Positions 50,961 through 60,400 of a stretch of DNA of 64,000 nt are shown here, piece by piece. Position 1 is the first letter of the stretch; every line of letters begins with the position of its first letter. Below the pieces are notes generated by a model that made no database searches, was not told the origin of the DNA, and worked only from the letters and a program-made list of their open reading frames with translations. The stretch comes from JAEZDC01 sp036676415 (GTDB lineage: Bacteria > Bacteroidota > Bacteroidia > Chitinophagales > Chitinophagaceae): the NCBI GenBank assembly GCA_036676415.1, contig JAKFCX010000055.1:1-64000 (forward strand), in the 5' to 3' direction. Position numbers and translations under genes: made by a program.

Positions 50961-50976
50961 CGGCACAAAAAAATGT

Positions 50977-51819
50977 ATGGCTAACATTCAAGCATTGAAA
51001 GATACAGCAACCCAATTAAGAAGAGATATTGTAAGAATGGTTCATGCAGTACAAAGCGGCCATCCCGGTGGATCTTTAGGCTGTGCAGATTTCTTTGCTG
51101 CCCTGTACTTCTCAGTGATGGAACATAAGCCTCAATTCAATATGGATGGGGATAATGAAGATGTGTTCTTTCTTTCAAACGGTCATATATCACCTGTCTT
51201 TTATTCTACTCTTGCCAGGGCAGGTTATTTTGATGTTAAGGAATTATCAACTTTCAGGAAGATCAATTCCCGGTTACAAGGTCATCCAACAACACATGAA
51301 CATTTACCGGGTGTAAGAATGGCCAGCGGTTCTCTTGGCCAGGGAATGAGTGTTGCTATCGGAGCAGCTTTATCAAAAAAATTAAATGGAGACAATCACA
51401 TCGTTTACTCGCTGCACGGTGATGGAGAATTACAGGAAGGCCAGTGCTGGGAAGCGATAATGTTTGCCGCACATAATAAAGTGGACAATCTTATTTCTAC
51501 AATCGATTACAATGGTCAGCAGATCGATGGTTCTACCAACAATGTATTGAGCCTTGGTGATCTGAAAGCAAAATTCACAGCTTTTAACTGGAATGTTTTG
51601 GAAATGGATGGCAACGATATGGATGATGTAATAGCTACTATGAACAAAGCAAAAGGCTTAACTGGAAAAGGCCATCCTATTTGCATTTTAATGAAAACAA
51701 ACATGGGCCACGGTATAGATTTTATGATGGGAAGCCATGAATGGCATGGCATTGCTCCAAATGATGAGCAACTTGAAAAAGCGCTTGCTCAATTACCTGA
51801 AACATTAGGAGATTATTAA
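50977..51819 (+). CDS. Transketolase, N-terminal (thiamine-diphosphate) subunit
   Basis: 280 residues, only the ThDP pyrophosphate-binding half of a transketolase. SGHPGGSLG, ASGSLGQGMSVA and the ThDP motif GDGELQEGQCWEA (148 onward) are present. The pyrimidine-binding C-terminal half is not fused and does not follow, because the next gene is convergent. In split transketolases both halves are needed, so a partner must be elsewhere in the genome. The pentose-phosphate role is inferred from the family. Confidence 0.93.
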   Translation: MANIQALKDTATQLRRDIVRMVHAVQSGHPGGSLGCADFFAALYFSVMEHKPQFNMDGDNEDVFFLSNGHISPVFYSTLARAGYFDVKELSTFRKINSRLQGHPTTHEHLPGVRMASGSLGQGMSVAIGAALSKKLNGDNHIVYSLHGDGELQEGQCWEAIMFAAHNKVDNLISTIDYNGQQIDGSTNNVLSLGDLKAKFTAFNWNVLEMDGNDMDDVIATMNKAKGLTGKGHPICILMKTNMGHGIDFMMGSHEWHGIAPNDEQLEKALAQLPETLGDY

Positions 51820-53043
51820 TTAAGATTTTAGCGAAAATTCCTGTGCAGCGGCTTTTCTAGATGGAATCCAGGCTGCCAGTATTGAAACGAAGAATACAGT
51901 TGCAGTAACCAATATAAAATCAGAGAGAATCATTTTCACCGGATAATAATCGATAATAAAAGTTCCACCGGTTAGTTTAAGGAACTGGAACTTGAGCTGC
52001 AGGTAACAGATTGTAACAGCCAGTAATATCCCTGCTGCACCACCAACAAAAGCAAGCAGAAATCCTTCGCTTAAAAAAATGCTTTGTATATAACCTTTAC
52101 CGGCACCCATTGCTTTTAACACTGCGATATCTTTCTGTTTTTCTAACACAAGCATCGTAAGTGCTCCAATCATATTAAATGCAGCCACTACTAATATCAG
52201 GCAAAGAATTCCATAAATCACCCATTTTTCCATTTGCATAACGGTATACAAACTTTGATTCTGTTCATACCTGCTCTCTACTTTATAAGAGCTGCCCAAT
52301 TGTTTTTGCAATGATTCTTTTACATCATCAATCGATCCTTCATCACCTGCTGTTGTTGCGATCTCTGCCCCTGTATACTCATCAGGTTGCATATCCAGCA
52401 TATACTTCATGAAAGCAAGGTTAGTGAATGCATATTTATTATCAAACTCCTGCTGAACAGTGAAAGTTCCGGTTACATCAACATTATCTGAAAAAAGTGC
52501 GTCTTCAGTCTTGAGGCTGGTTGCTTTTCTATTCGGCAGATAGACCAATAAAGGATAAAAATTTGCTTCAGGATCTACCGCTACAGCACTTTCTATTCCT
52601 GCACCAATTACCAAAGAGGGCTTATTAATATCACCTAAATTATATTTACCCCTGGCTATATGTGTGCTCACTTTATTTATAGAAGAATAATTATCATCCA
52701 CTCCCTTCAAAAAAATAATACTCTGAGCGTCTTCATTACGCAGCACAGCCTTTTCTTCTGCAATAAGGCTAATTCCTTTAACGCCTTTCACACTCCTGAT
52801 CTGCTCAATCTGTCCTTTGGTAAGTTTACAAATTTTCCCTTGTGATGCAGATATCTTCAGGTCAGAATAAAAATCACCATATAAACCTTTCACCAGGTCT
52901 TCAAACCCGTTAAAAACACTCAGTACAATGATTAGAGCAGTAGTTCCTACAGCAATAGCAACTACACTTATCCATGCAATAATATTGATGGCATTGGTAG
53001 ATTTTTTCGATCTGAAATATCGCCAGGCAAATAGAAAGTTCAA
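51820..53043 (-). CDS. Lipoprotein-releasing system permease (LolC/E, FtsX family)
   Basis: 407 residues with TTG start at 53043 (NFLFAWRYFRSKKS); no ATG fits. One N-terminal helix, a large periplasmic MacB-like domain (residues about 45-260), then three C-terminal helices, as in LolC/LolE. AFNMIGALTMLVLEKQKDIAVLKAMG is the FtsX-family hallmark. The LolD ATPase is not adjacent. Ends head-on against the transketolase gene with no spacer. Confidence 0.9.
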   Translation of the reverse strand: MNFLFAWRYFRSKKSTNAINIIAWISVVAIAVGTTALIIVLSVFNGFEDLVKGLYGDFYSDLKISASQGKICKLTKGQIEQIRSVKGVKGISLIAEEKAVLRNEDAQSIIFLKGVDDNYSSINKVSTHIARGKYNLGDINKPSLVIGAGIESAVAVDPEANFYPLLVYLPNRKATSLKTEDALFSDNVDVTGTFTVQQEFDNKYAFTNLAFMKYMLDMQPDEYTGAEIATTAGDEGSIDDVKESLQKQLGSSYKVESRYEQNQSLYTVMQMEKWVIYGILCLILVVAAFNMIGALTMLVLEKQKDIAVLKAMGAGKGYIQSIFLSEGFLLAFVGGAAGILLAVTICYLQLKFQFLKLTGGTFIIDYYPVKMILSDFILVTATVFFVSILAAWIPSRKAAAQEFSLKS

Positions 53044-53080
53044 ATGATTTTTTTTAGGTCAACTATTGTAGTTGTAGCAT

Positions 53081-53105
53081 CGTTCCTTGTGTCACTCACT
53101 TGTAC
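53081..53105 (-). repeat. Modular intergenic repeat, copy k (GTGAGTGACA core)
   Basis: CGTTCCTTGTGTCACTCA then CTTGTAC on the plus strand, between rbfA and the Lol permease. Confidence 0.85.
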
Positions 53106-53114
53106 AGCATACCA

Positions 53115-53501
53115 CTATTCATCATCCTTCTTCGAACTTGGTTCTCCTGTTTCATCATTTATTTTCTTAAAAAGCTCTTCCATTTTAAATACATGATCTA
53201 AGGTGTCATCTTTATAGAAGTGCAGAACCGGCATTCTCCTCAGTTGATTCTTTACTTTCTCGGTAAGATGTTTCTTTACCTCCCAGCTTCTGTCTTCAAT
53301 GGCTTTCATGGTAGCATCAGCATCCTTTACCTGGAAAAGACTCAGGTAAATTCTTGCTTCCAGAAGATCAGGAGTAACCTTCACAGAAGAAATGGAAACC
53401 ATGCCTCCGTTCATCATATTCATACTCAGCCGTTGAAATATTCCGTTGAGCTCTTCCTGCAACACTGCAGCCACCTGCTTCTGTCGTTTACCTTCCTGCA
53501 T
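53115..53501 (-). CDS. rbfA: Ribosome-binding factor A
   Basis: 128 residues. 30S maturation factor with a KH-type fold; N-terminus QKQVAAVLQEELNGIFQRL and the segment VKVTPDLLEARIYLSLF are typical, as is the LRRMPVLHFYKDDTLDH motif. An acidic tail follows. It is 6 bp downstream of the glycosyltransferase and precedes the Lol permease, with a repeat copy between. Confidence 0.95.
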   Translation of the reverse strand: MQEGKRQKQVAAVLQEELNGIFQRLSMNMMNGGMVSISSVKVTPDLLEARIYLSLFQVKDADATMKAIEDRSWEVKKHLTEKVKNQLRRMPVLHFYKDDTLDHVFKMEELFKKINDETGEPSSKKDDE

Positions 53502-53507
53502 AACCTG

Positions 53508-54317
53508 TTATTTTAAATATTTATTCAATCCATTTGCCACAAATGCCTGCTTTTGCTTTATGGCCTCCATTAAAAGTAATTCATTCTGCTGCATCCTGTC
53601 TTTTGCAGCTTCGTTATGATACAAATGATATACAATTCCGGCAAATTTCAAAAAATGTAACTGAATACCGGCATTTGTTAACCGGATCGAAAGATCATTG
53701 TCTTCTTTTCCCCAGCCTTTAAAGTCTTCATTATAGCCATTCACCTTTAAAATATCATTTCTCCAGAAACTCATGTTTGCACCCAGTACATACTTGATCT
53801 GTTTTCTACCCTGTTGCAATTTGTGCATCAAAACAGCAGCAGGCAAAAAACGTTTAGCATTGTATTTTTTCTGCAGCCTGTAGGTTTCAGGAATAAACTG
53901 GATATTCTTTCTTAGAAATATCTCTTTTGTTGCCCCGGCATCAAGTAAACTTCTTGCCCCACTGATAAATGTTCCCTTTCTTGAAAACGTCAAATGGTCC
54001 TCAACAAAAAACCTGTTCAACACAAGGTCTCCGTCTACCTGGATGATATAATCTCCGGTGGCTGCAGCAAATGATTTGTTTCTAATCTGTGCCAGCTTAA
54101 ACCCTTCATCCTGCTGCCAGATATGTTTTACAGGTATGGTGAACCTTTCCTTTAACCGTTTGATCAGTTCTTTAGTTTCAACGGTGGAACCATCATCTCC
54201 AATAATAATTTCATCGGGCATATAACTTTGCAGCAAAACGCTTTCGAGACACAGTTCAAGTGCCTCGGGCCAGTTATAGGTGGAGATACATAAACTAACG
54301 GTAGGAAATGTTTTCAT
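53508..54317 (-). CDS. Family 2 glycosyltransferase with galactosyltransferase-type C-terminus
   Basis: 269 residues. GT-A fold with VSLCISTYNWPEALELCLESVL, the DDGS motif (IIGDDGST), and VDGDL in place of DxD. The C-terminal part has GWGKEDNDLSIRL, the galactosyltransferase-like motif carrying the likely catalytic acidic residues. It transfers an unknown sugar, probably onto a surface glycan. Its own -7 box is upstream; rbfA follows directly. Confidence 0.9.
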   Translation of the reverse strand: MKTFPTVSLCISTYNWPEALELCLESVLLQSYMPDEIIIGDDGSTVETKELIKRLKERFTIPVKHIWQQDEGFKLAQIRNKSFAAATGDYIIQVDGDLVLNRFFVEDHLTFSRKGTFISGARSLLDAGATKEIFLRKNIQFIPETYRLQKKYNAKRFLPAAVLMHKLQQGRKQIKYVLGANMSFWRNDILKVNGYNEDFKGWGKEDNDLSIRLTNAGIQLHFLKFAGIVYHLYHNEAAKDRMQQNELLLMEAIKQKQAFVANGLNKYLK

Positions 54318-54330
54318 AAACCTTCAACCA

Positions 54331-54338
54331 CAAATGTA
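54331..54338 (-). promoter_or_regulatory. -7 box for GT2-rbfA
   Basis: TACATTTG on the minus strand, 13 nt before ATG 54317. Confidence 0.5.
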
Positions 54339-54400
54339 CAGCAAGCAATTACTGCAGTTTAATTAATTAACTTGCCGGCCTATTAGCAACAACAGTTTAA

Positions 54401-56230
54401 ATGAAAATACTGCGGCGTTTATTGCCTTTTGCAAGACCCCTTCACCATTTTTTACCTGAGTATATCATTTATACGGTTTTAGGTATCATTTTCGGCTTAT
54501 TGAATTTTGCATTATTGATACCTATCCTTAATCTGTTATTCAATCAGAATCCTACTGAAGCCATCATTACTGCTGAACCTGCATTCTCTTTCTCGTTAAA
54601 TTACTTCAAGGATCTTTTTAATTATTACCTGAATACCATCATCAATGAATATGGAAAATTCCAGGCTTTAATATTTGTCTGTTCCATTGTTGGACTGAGC
54701 ATTTTGTTCTCAAATGTGTTTCGCTACCTGGCAGTCAAAGTACTCATCAGGCTTCGGCTAAGAATGCTGTTTAGGGTACGGAATGTTTTATTTGATAAAT
54801 ACCTGAATCAAAGTTTACGTTTTCACCACGACCAACCAAAAGGTGAAACCATCATGGTTATGACAGGTGAAGTACAGGAAATTGAAAGTTCTGTCATTAA
54901 CTCTTTACAGGTGTTGTTAAGAGATCCCTTGATGGTGGTTGCATATTTCTTTATGCTGATGTATTGGTCAACCAGCTTAACATTGTTTACCCTGATCTTT
55001 TTACCGGTAACGGGCTTACTCATTTCATCCATCACCAGGAAACTAAAAAAACTCAGCTACTTCAGCCAGGATATCATGAGTAAGATGATCAGCTTTATCA
55101 GTGAATCGATGCATGGAATAAGACAAGTGCAGAGTTTCACTTCTGAAAAACTGATGCTGCATCGATTTGAGACGATCAATGATAGTTTTTCGAAGAACAG
55201 TAAGAAACTATTCGGTAAAAAAGAACTGGCTTCACCAATATCAGAAGTAATTGGTGTGATGGCTGCACTTACTTTGATTATCTATGGGGGCTATCTTATT
55301 CTTACCGGTAAAAGCGATCTTTCCGGACCTGATTTTATTGCGTACTTATTGATGTATACACAGATCATTCAGCCGCTGAAAAACATTTCTCAAACTTCCA
55401 GTAATATTCAAAGAGGTATTGCTGCAACAGAGAGGATATTTAAAGTGATCGATGCTGATACTGAAATAAAAGATTCACCAACAGCAGTTGAAAAGAAATC
55501 GTTTGACAAAGGAATATCTATCAAGAATATCTCATTTGCTTACGAGCAGAAAGAGGTGATCAAAAACTTTTCTTTAGAAGTGCCTGAAGGGAAAAAAGTT
55601 GCTTTGGTCGGAGCCAGTGGTAGTGGAAAATCCACTTTGGTTGATCTTGTCTGCAGGTATTACGATGTTAATTCAGGAAGTATTACGATTGATGATACCA
55701 ACATAAAAGACATTAAGCTTACATCACTTCGTGACCTGATCGGTATTGTTTCGCAGAATACCTTTCTTTTCAATGATACCATTGCAAACAATATTGCATT
55801 AGGAATGACCCATGCTTCGGAGGAAGATATTATCAACGCTGCAAAAATTGCAAATGCACATGATTTTATTGTTCATACGGAGAATGGTTACAATACGATT
55901 ATTGGTGAAAGCGGAATGAAGCTGAGTGGTGGGCAAAGACAAAGGCTCACTATTGCAAGAGCCGTTCTAAAAAACGCACCGATATTAATTTTAGACGAAG
56001 CTACTTCTGCACTGGACACCGAAAGTGAAAGATTGGTACAGGATGCTATTAATAAAATGATGGCTAACAGGACTTCTATCGTGATTGCACATCGTTTATC
56101 AACTGTTCGTCATACAGATGAGATCATTGTTATGCAGCATGGAGAAATTGCTGAAAGAGGAAACCATGATGAACTAATGGCGAAAGGTGGAATCTATAGA
56201 AGACTGGTTGATTTGCAGGAAGTGAAATGA
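54401..56230 (+). CDS. MsbA-like ABC exporter
   Basis: 609 residues. Membrane domain in 1-335 with six helices, then the ATPase domain with Walker A GASGSGKST, Q-loop IVSQNTFLF, signature LSGGQRQRL, Walker B ILILDEATSA and H-loop IAHRLSTV. The sequence of the ATPase domain is close to the MsbA lipid A flippase type, but a lipid-linked function is inference only. Confidence 0.93.
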   Translation: MKILRRLLPFARPLHHFLPEYIIYTVLGIIFGLLNFALLIPILNLLFNQNPTEAIITAEPAFSFSLNYFKDLFNYYLNTIINEYGKFQALIFVCSIVGLSILFSNVFRYLAVKVLIRLRLRMLFRVRNVLFDKYLNQSLRFHHDQPKGETIMVMTGEVQEIESSVINSLQVLLRDPLMVVAYFFMLMYWSTSLTLFTLIFLPVTGLLISSITRKLKKLSYFSQDIMSKMISFISESMHGIRQVQSFTSEKLMLHRFETINDSFSKNSKKLFGKKELASPISEVIGVMAALTLIIYGGYLILTGKSDLSGPDFIAYLLMYTQIIQPLKNISQTSSNIQRGIAATERIFKVIDADTEIKDSPTAVEKKSFDKGISIKNISFAYEQKEVIKNFSLEVPEGKKVALVGASGSGKSTLVDLVCRYYDVNSGSITIDDTNIKDIKLTSLRDLIGIVSQNTFLFNDTIANNIALGMTHASEEDIINAAKIANAHDFIVHTENGYNTIIGESGMKLSGGQRQRLTIARAVLKNAPILILDEATSALDTESERLVQDAINKMMANRTSIVIAHRLSTVRHTDEIIVMQHGEIAERGNHDELMAKGGIYRRLVDLQEVK

Positions 56231-56247
56231 CTTCAACGCTCAAGAAC

Positions 56248-56263
56248 GTACAAGTATTACAAC
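56248..56263 (+). repeat. Modular intergenic repeat, copy l (end only)
   Basis: GTACAAGTATTACAAC, preceded by AAGAAC. The GTACAAG end is intact; the rest runs into an AACCTGTCAGG palindrome instead of the usual core. Confidence 0.5.
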
Positions 56264-56338
56264 CTGTCAGGTTTGCTTACCTATGCTTATCCTGTTGGTT
56301 AAAATGTAAATGCTGAAAGAATTAACCTGACAGGTTTG
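56261..56338. repeat. Pair of AACCTG(T/A)CAGGTTTG palindromes
   Basis: AACCTGTCAGGTTTG (56261-56275) and AACCTGACAGGTTTG (56324-56338). Each is itself palindromic, and the two lie 48 nt apart. Between the MsbA-like gene and the DksA-like gene. Confidence 0.75.
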
Positions 56339-56355
56339 TTGCTTTTCTTTCCGCA

Positions 56356-56408
56356 GTACAAGTGCCTGCCCGACTCAGTCATTCAGGCGGAACTGACACA
56401 ACAGAAGG
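56356..56408 (+). repeat. Modular intergenic repeat, copy m (long CCTGCC..GGCGG core)
   Basis: GTACAAGTG, then a 27-nt core (56365-56391) running from CCTGCC to CAGGCGG, then ACTGACACAAC and AGAAGG. The ends match the family; the core is an imperfect hairpin not seen in other copies. Confidence 0.7.
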
Positions 56409-56435
56409 TGAAGTAAGATCTGTAGCCGGCCAAAT

Positions 56436-56463
56436 AAAAAAGGCCATCCTTTCAGACGGCCTT
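56436..56463 (-). terminator. Terminator of the ileS/DksA-like operon
   Basis: On the minus strand AAGGCC (56463-56458) pairs with GGCCTT (56445-56440), followed by T-run, 18 nt after the stop. Confidence 0.75.
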
Positions 56464-56481
56464 AAAGCTATATTGATAAGA

Positions 56482-57495
56482 TTATTGATCATTTCCTGGT
56501 TTCACCAAGCCTAGCTTAGCTTCCAAACTTAATGTAGCATGTGGTACAGCACGAAGACGAGCTTTGTCAATCAGCTTACCGGTTACACGACAGATACCAT
56601 AAGTTTTACTTTCAATGCGAATGATCGCTTTCTCAAGATGGTCAATGTACTGGATCTGACGGCTGGCCATTTGACTCAACTGTTCTCTTTCCATACTCAT
56701 TCCGCCATCTTCCATGGTCATATAGCGATTGTCAGTTTCATCACCACCCATTTCATCTTTTCGGGTAATAAGTCCTTGCAAATACGCTAATTCCTTCTTG
56801 GCTCCTTCTAATTTTTTATTGATAAGTTCTCTGAACTCTGTCAATTCTGCATCGCTGTATCTCACTAGTGGATCGTTTGATTTATATGATTCTTTGCGCT
56901 GATCTAACGGGGTATATCCTGGTTGATATGGAACACTTGATTTTACTGTTGTCTTAGGAATCTTCACCTCTTTTACAGCTTCGTCTTTCTTCGGAGGACG
57001 AATAAAACCTCTTGGTTTTAATTCAGGTGCTCTCCTTGGATCCGGAAAAGGCAATGGAGCCGGTTTTGGCTTTGGTACCCTTACAGGTTTTGGCGGAGGA
57101 GGTGGTTTTACTGCTTTAGGCGGTTTCGGTGGTTTTACCGGCTTTACAGGAGCTGCTTTTTTTACTTCTGGTTTTGCAGGCTTTGCCGGAGCCTTAACAG
57201 CTTTAGGCGCCACCTTTTTAACCGGAACTGCTTTTTTAGGTGCAGGCTTCACCGCTTTTTTAGGTGCAGCTTTCTTAACCACTTTTTTAGCAACCGGTTT
57301 TACCACTTTCTTTGCAGGTGCCTTTTTAGCCGGGATCGATTTTTTAGCGATCGGCTTAGCAGCCTTCTTAGCAGGTACAACTTTTTTGCCAGCAGGCTTT
57401 TTAACCGCTTTTTTGGCGGAAGATGCTTTTTTTACTGGTTTAGAGCTCTTTACAGCTGCTTTGGATGCTTTTTTGGGGGCTTTTTTTGTAGCCAT
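56482..57495 (-). CDS. DksA/TraR-like protein with long Lys/Ala/Pro-rich tail
   Basis: 337 residues in two parts. Residues 1-150 are histone-H1/AlgP-like, made of Lys, Ala, Pro and Val with KKA, PAKK and VKK repeats, then a Pro-Lys stretch (PPPPPKPVRVPKPKPAPLPF). Residues about 205-337 are a coiled-coil DksA/TraR-type domain ending YGICRVTGKLIDKARLRAVP. Only one Cys of the usual four-Cys zinc finger remains, so metal binding is doubtful. The basic tail should bind DNA or RNA. It starts 2 bp after ileS and is co-transcribed with it. Confidence 0.88.
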   Translation of the reverse strand: MATKKAPKKASKAAVKSSKPVKKASSAKKAVKKPAGKKVVPAKKAAKPIAKKSIPAKKAPAKKVVKPVAKKVVKKAAPKKAVKPAPKKAVPVKKVAPKAVKAPAKPAKPEVKKAAPVKPVKPPKPPKAVKPPPPPKPVRVPKPKPAPLPFPDPRRAPELKPRGFIRPPKKDEAVKEVKIPKTTVKSSVPYQPGYTPLDQRKESYKSNDPLVRYSDAELTEFRELINKKLEGAKKELAYLQGLITRKDEMGGDETDNRYMTMEDGGMSMEREQLSQMASRQIQYIDHLEKAIIRIESKTYGICRVTGKLIDKARLRAVPHATLSLEAKLGLVKPGNDQ

Positions 57496-57497
57496 AG

Positions 57498-60400
57498 TTA
57501 CCCTGTTTTTGTTACACTCACTTTAAGCAGAACGTCGTTTACTTCAATCTCGTTAGCATTTCCAGTCAATTCCGTTGTCCAATCCAGACTATCTGCCAAA
57601 ATTTCGGCGCAAATATAATTTTTATACTGGTTTAAAGAGTTCTTCAACTCCTGTACGTCTTGTACTTGCACGAATATACGGTCTGTTAATTCAAAACCAT
57701 TTTCTTTACGAATATTTTGTACACGATTTACAAACTCTCGTGCATCACCTTCTTTTTTCAAATCATCAGAAATCGTTATATCTAAGGCAACAGTCAGGCT
57801 TCCTTTTGAAGCAACACTCCAACCTGGGATGTCCTCTGCTGTGATCTCAACGTCGGCAGTAGATAGCTGATAGTTGATCGTTGATAGTTGGAGATAAATA
57901 GAGCCGTTCTTTTCAAGCTCAGCAATTTGTTGCTGATTGAATTTACTGATCTCGGCAGCAGCTTCTTTCATGCTTGCACCCAACTTAGATCCAAGCGTTT
58001 TGAAGTTTGCTTTTATCTTTTTGCTGATAATTCCTTCTGTTTCGGTGATGTATTGAAACTCTTTTACGTTCACCTCGGCTTTGATCAAATCTTCTATTTT
58101 TTCTACCTGGGACTTCATCTTAGGATCAAGTACAGGTATCAACACTTTTTGTAAAGGCTGACGAACTTTGATGTTTACTTTTTTACGGATCGATAATACC
58201 AATGATGAAATGTCCTGGGCCAATTGCATTCTTTCTTCGAGGTCTGTATCGATTGCTGATTCGATGATCGGCGGGAAATCTGCATGATGCACTGATTCAA
58301 CCTCAAATCTTCCAGAAACTGCATTCAGGTTCTGGAAAACTACATCGCTGAAAAATGGTGAGATCGGTGCAATAAGTCTTGAAATCGTTTCCAGGCACTC
58401 ATATAAAGTCTGGTAAGCTGCAATTTTATCGTGCTCATATTCTCCTTTCCAGAAACGTCTACGACAAAGACGAACATACCAGTTACTCAGGTGTTCATCC
58501 AAAAATTCTTCTACGGCTCTTCCTGCAATAGTTGGCTCATAATCATCCATCGCTTCCTTCACTTTTTTAACGAGTGAGTTGAGTGATGATAATATCCATC
58601 GATCTATTTCAGCTCTTTCTTCCAAAGGAATGTATGCTTCTCTGAAAGCAAAGCCATCCACATTGGCATATAAAGCGAAGAATTGATAGGTATTATATAA
58701 TGTACCAAAGAATTTACGCTGCACTTCTTTGATGCCGTCGATATCAAATTTGAGATTATCCCATGGAGATGCATTGGTGATCAGATACCATCTTGTTGCA
58801 TCAGCACCGAAGGTTTCAATGGTTTTAAAAGGATCGACTACATTACCAAGACGTTTACTCATTTTGTTACCGTTCTTGTCTAAAACAAGACCGTTTGAAA
58901 CAACTGTTTTGTAAGCAAGCCCAGGAAACTTTTTATCTGAAACTTCTATTCCATGCTTCTTCAACTCATCATGAATAGATTCTTTCAACAAAGAACCCAG
59001 CGCATGTAAAGTGTAGAACCAACCTCTTGTCTGGTCAACACCTTCGGCTATGAAATTAGCCGGATAATTTTCTGCGAAGGTTTTTACATTCTCAAAGGGA
59101 AAATGCCATTGAGCATAAGGCATCGCACCAGAATCGAACCATACGTCGATCAAATCAGGCACACGTTTCATGGGTTTGCCTGAAGGAGAAACAAGAACGA
59201 TGTCATCGACATAAGGTTTGTGCAGGTCAAGAATTCCCTCATGCAGGTAATTCTTATTTACATCACCACCTAACAGTTCGCTGGCTTTCCTGATACCTTC
59301 ATTAAGCTCTTCGATCGAGCCAATACAAATTTCTTCCTCACCATCCTCTGTTTTCCAGATAGGAAGTGGAGTTCCCCAGAACCTTGAACGTGACAAGTTC
59401 CAGTCAACCATATTCTCCAGCCAGTTACCAAATCTTCCTTCACCGGTTGATTTTGGTTTCCAGTTGATGGTCTTATTCAGCTCAACCATTCTATCTTTTA
59501 ATGCAGTGGTTCTGATGAACCATGCATCTAACGGATAATAAAGAATGGGTTTATCAGTTCTCCAGCAATGCGGATAACTGTGTTCGTATTTTTCAACTTT
59601 AAAAGCCCTGTTCTCCTTTTTTAGCTTGACAGAAATGTCAACATTTACATCAGCATAATCTTTATCGTTCTTATAATCTTTTACAAAACGATTGCTGAAC
59701 TCACCCAAGCCATCAACAAATTTTCCTTCACGATCAACCATGGTGAGGATACCGATATTGTATTTCTTTCCTACTTTATAGTCATCAGCACCAAAAGCCG
59801 GAGCTGTATGAACGATACCTGTACCATCTTCGGTAGTAACAAAATCACCTAATAATATTCTGAAAGGATCAGCACCAGGTGTGATCTCTTTTATTGCTTC
59901 GATTGAGTTTGCCTGGTAAGGGAGGAGTTGTTCGTAACGAACATTTTCAACCTCTTTTCCTTTGAACTCTTTTAGAATTTTCCAGGGAAGGAGTTTTACT
60001 TCTGCGGAATAATTATCAAAATCTCCATTCTCGCCTTCCGGTTTAAAATATTTTCCCAGCAAAGGTTTTGCAAGAACAACATTGATCGGAAGGTGAGTGT
60101 AAGGATTGAAGGTTTTTACCAGGGCGTAATCTATTTCCGGACCAACAGTCAATCCAAGGTTGGAAGGAAGTGTCCATGGAGTTGTGGTCCATGCAAGGAA
60201 GAAAAACTCATTGGTCATTAAGTCAGTGAAGTCAAATTCTTTCATAAATGACCTATTGACAAATGACTCGTTGACTATCTTAAACATCACCACAGCACTG
60301 GTATCTTTCACATCCTTATAAGTGCCAGGCTGATTTAATTCGTGAGAACTTAAACCTGTTCCGGCAGCTGGAGAATATGGCTGGATGCTTACACTTTCAT

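Noticed and set aside
1238..56408. The repeated GTACAAG...CAACGAAG sequences as a CRISPR array
   Set aside because: Copies are scattered singly over 55 kb in both orientations, with no regular spacers and no cas genes.
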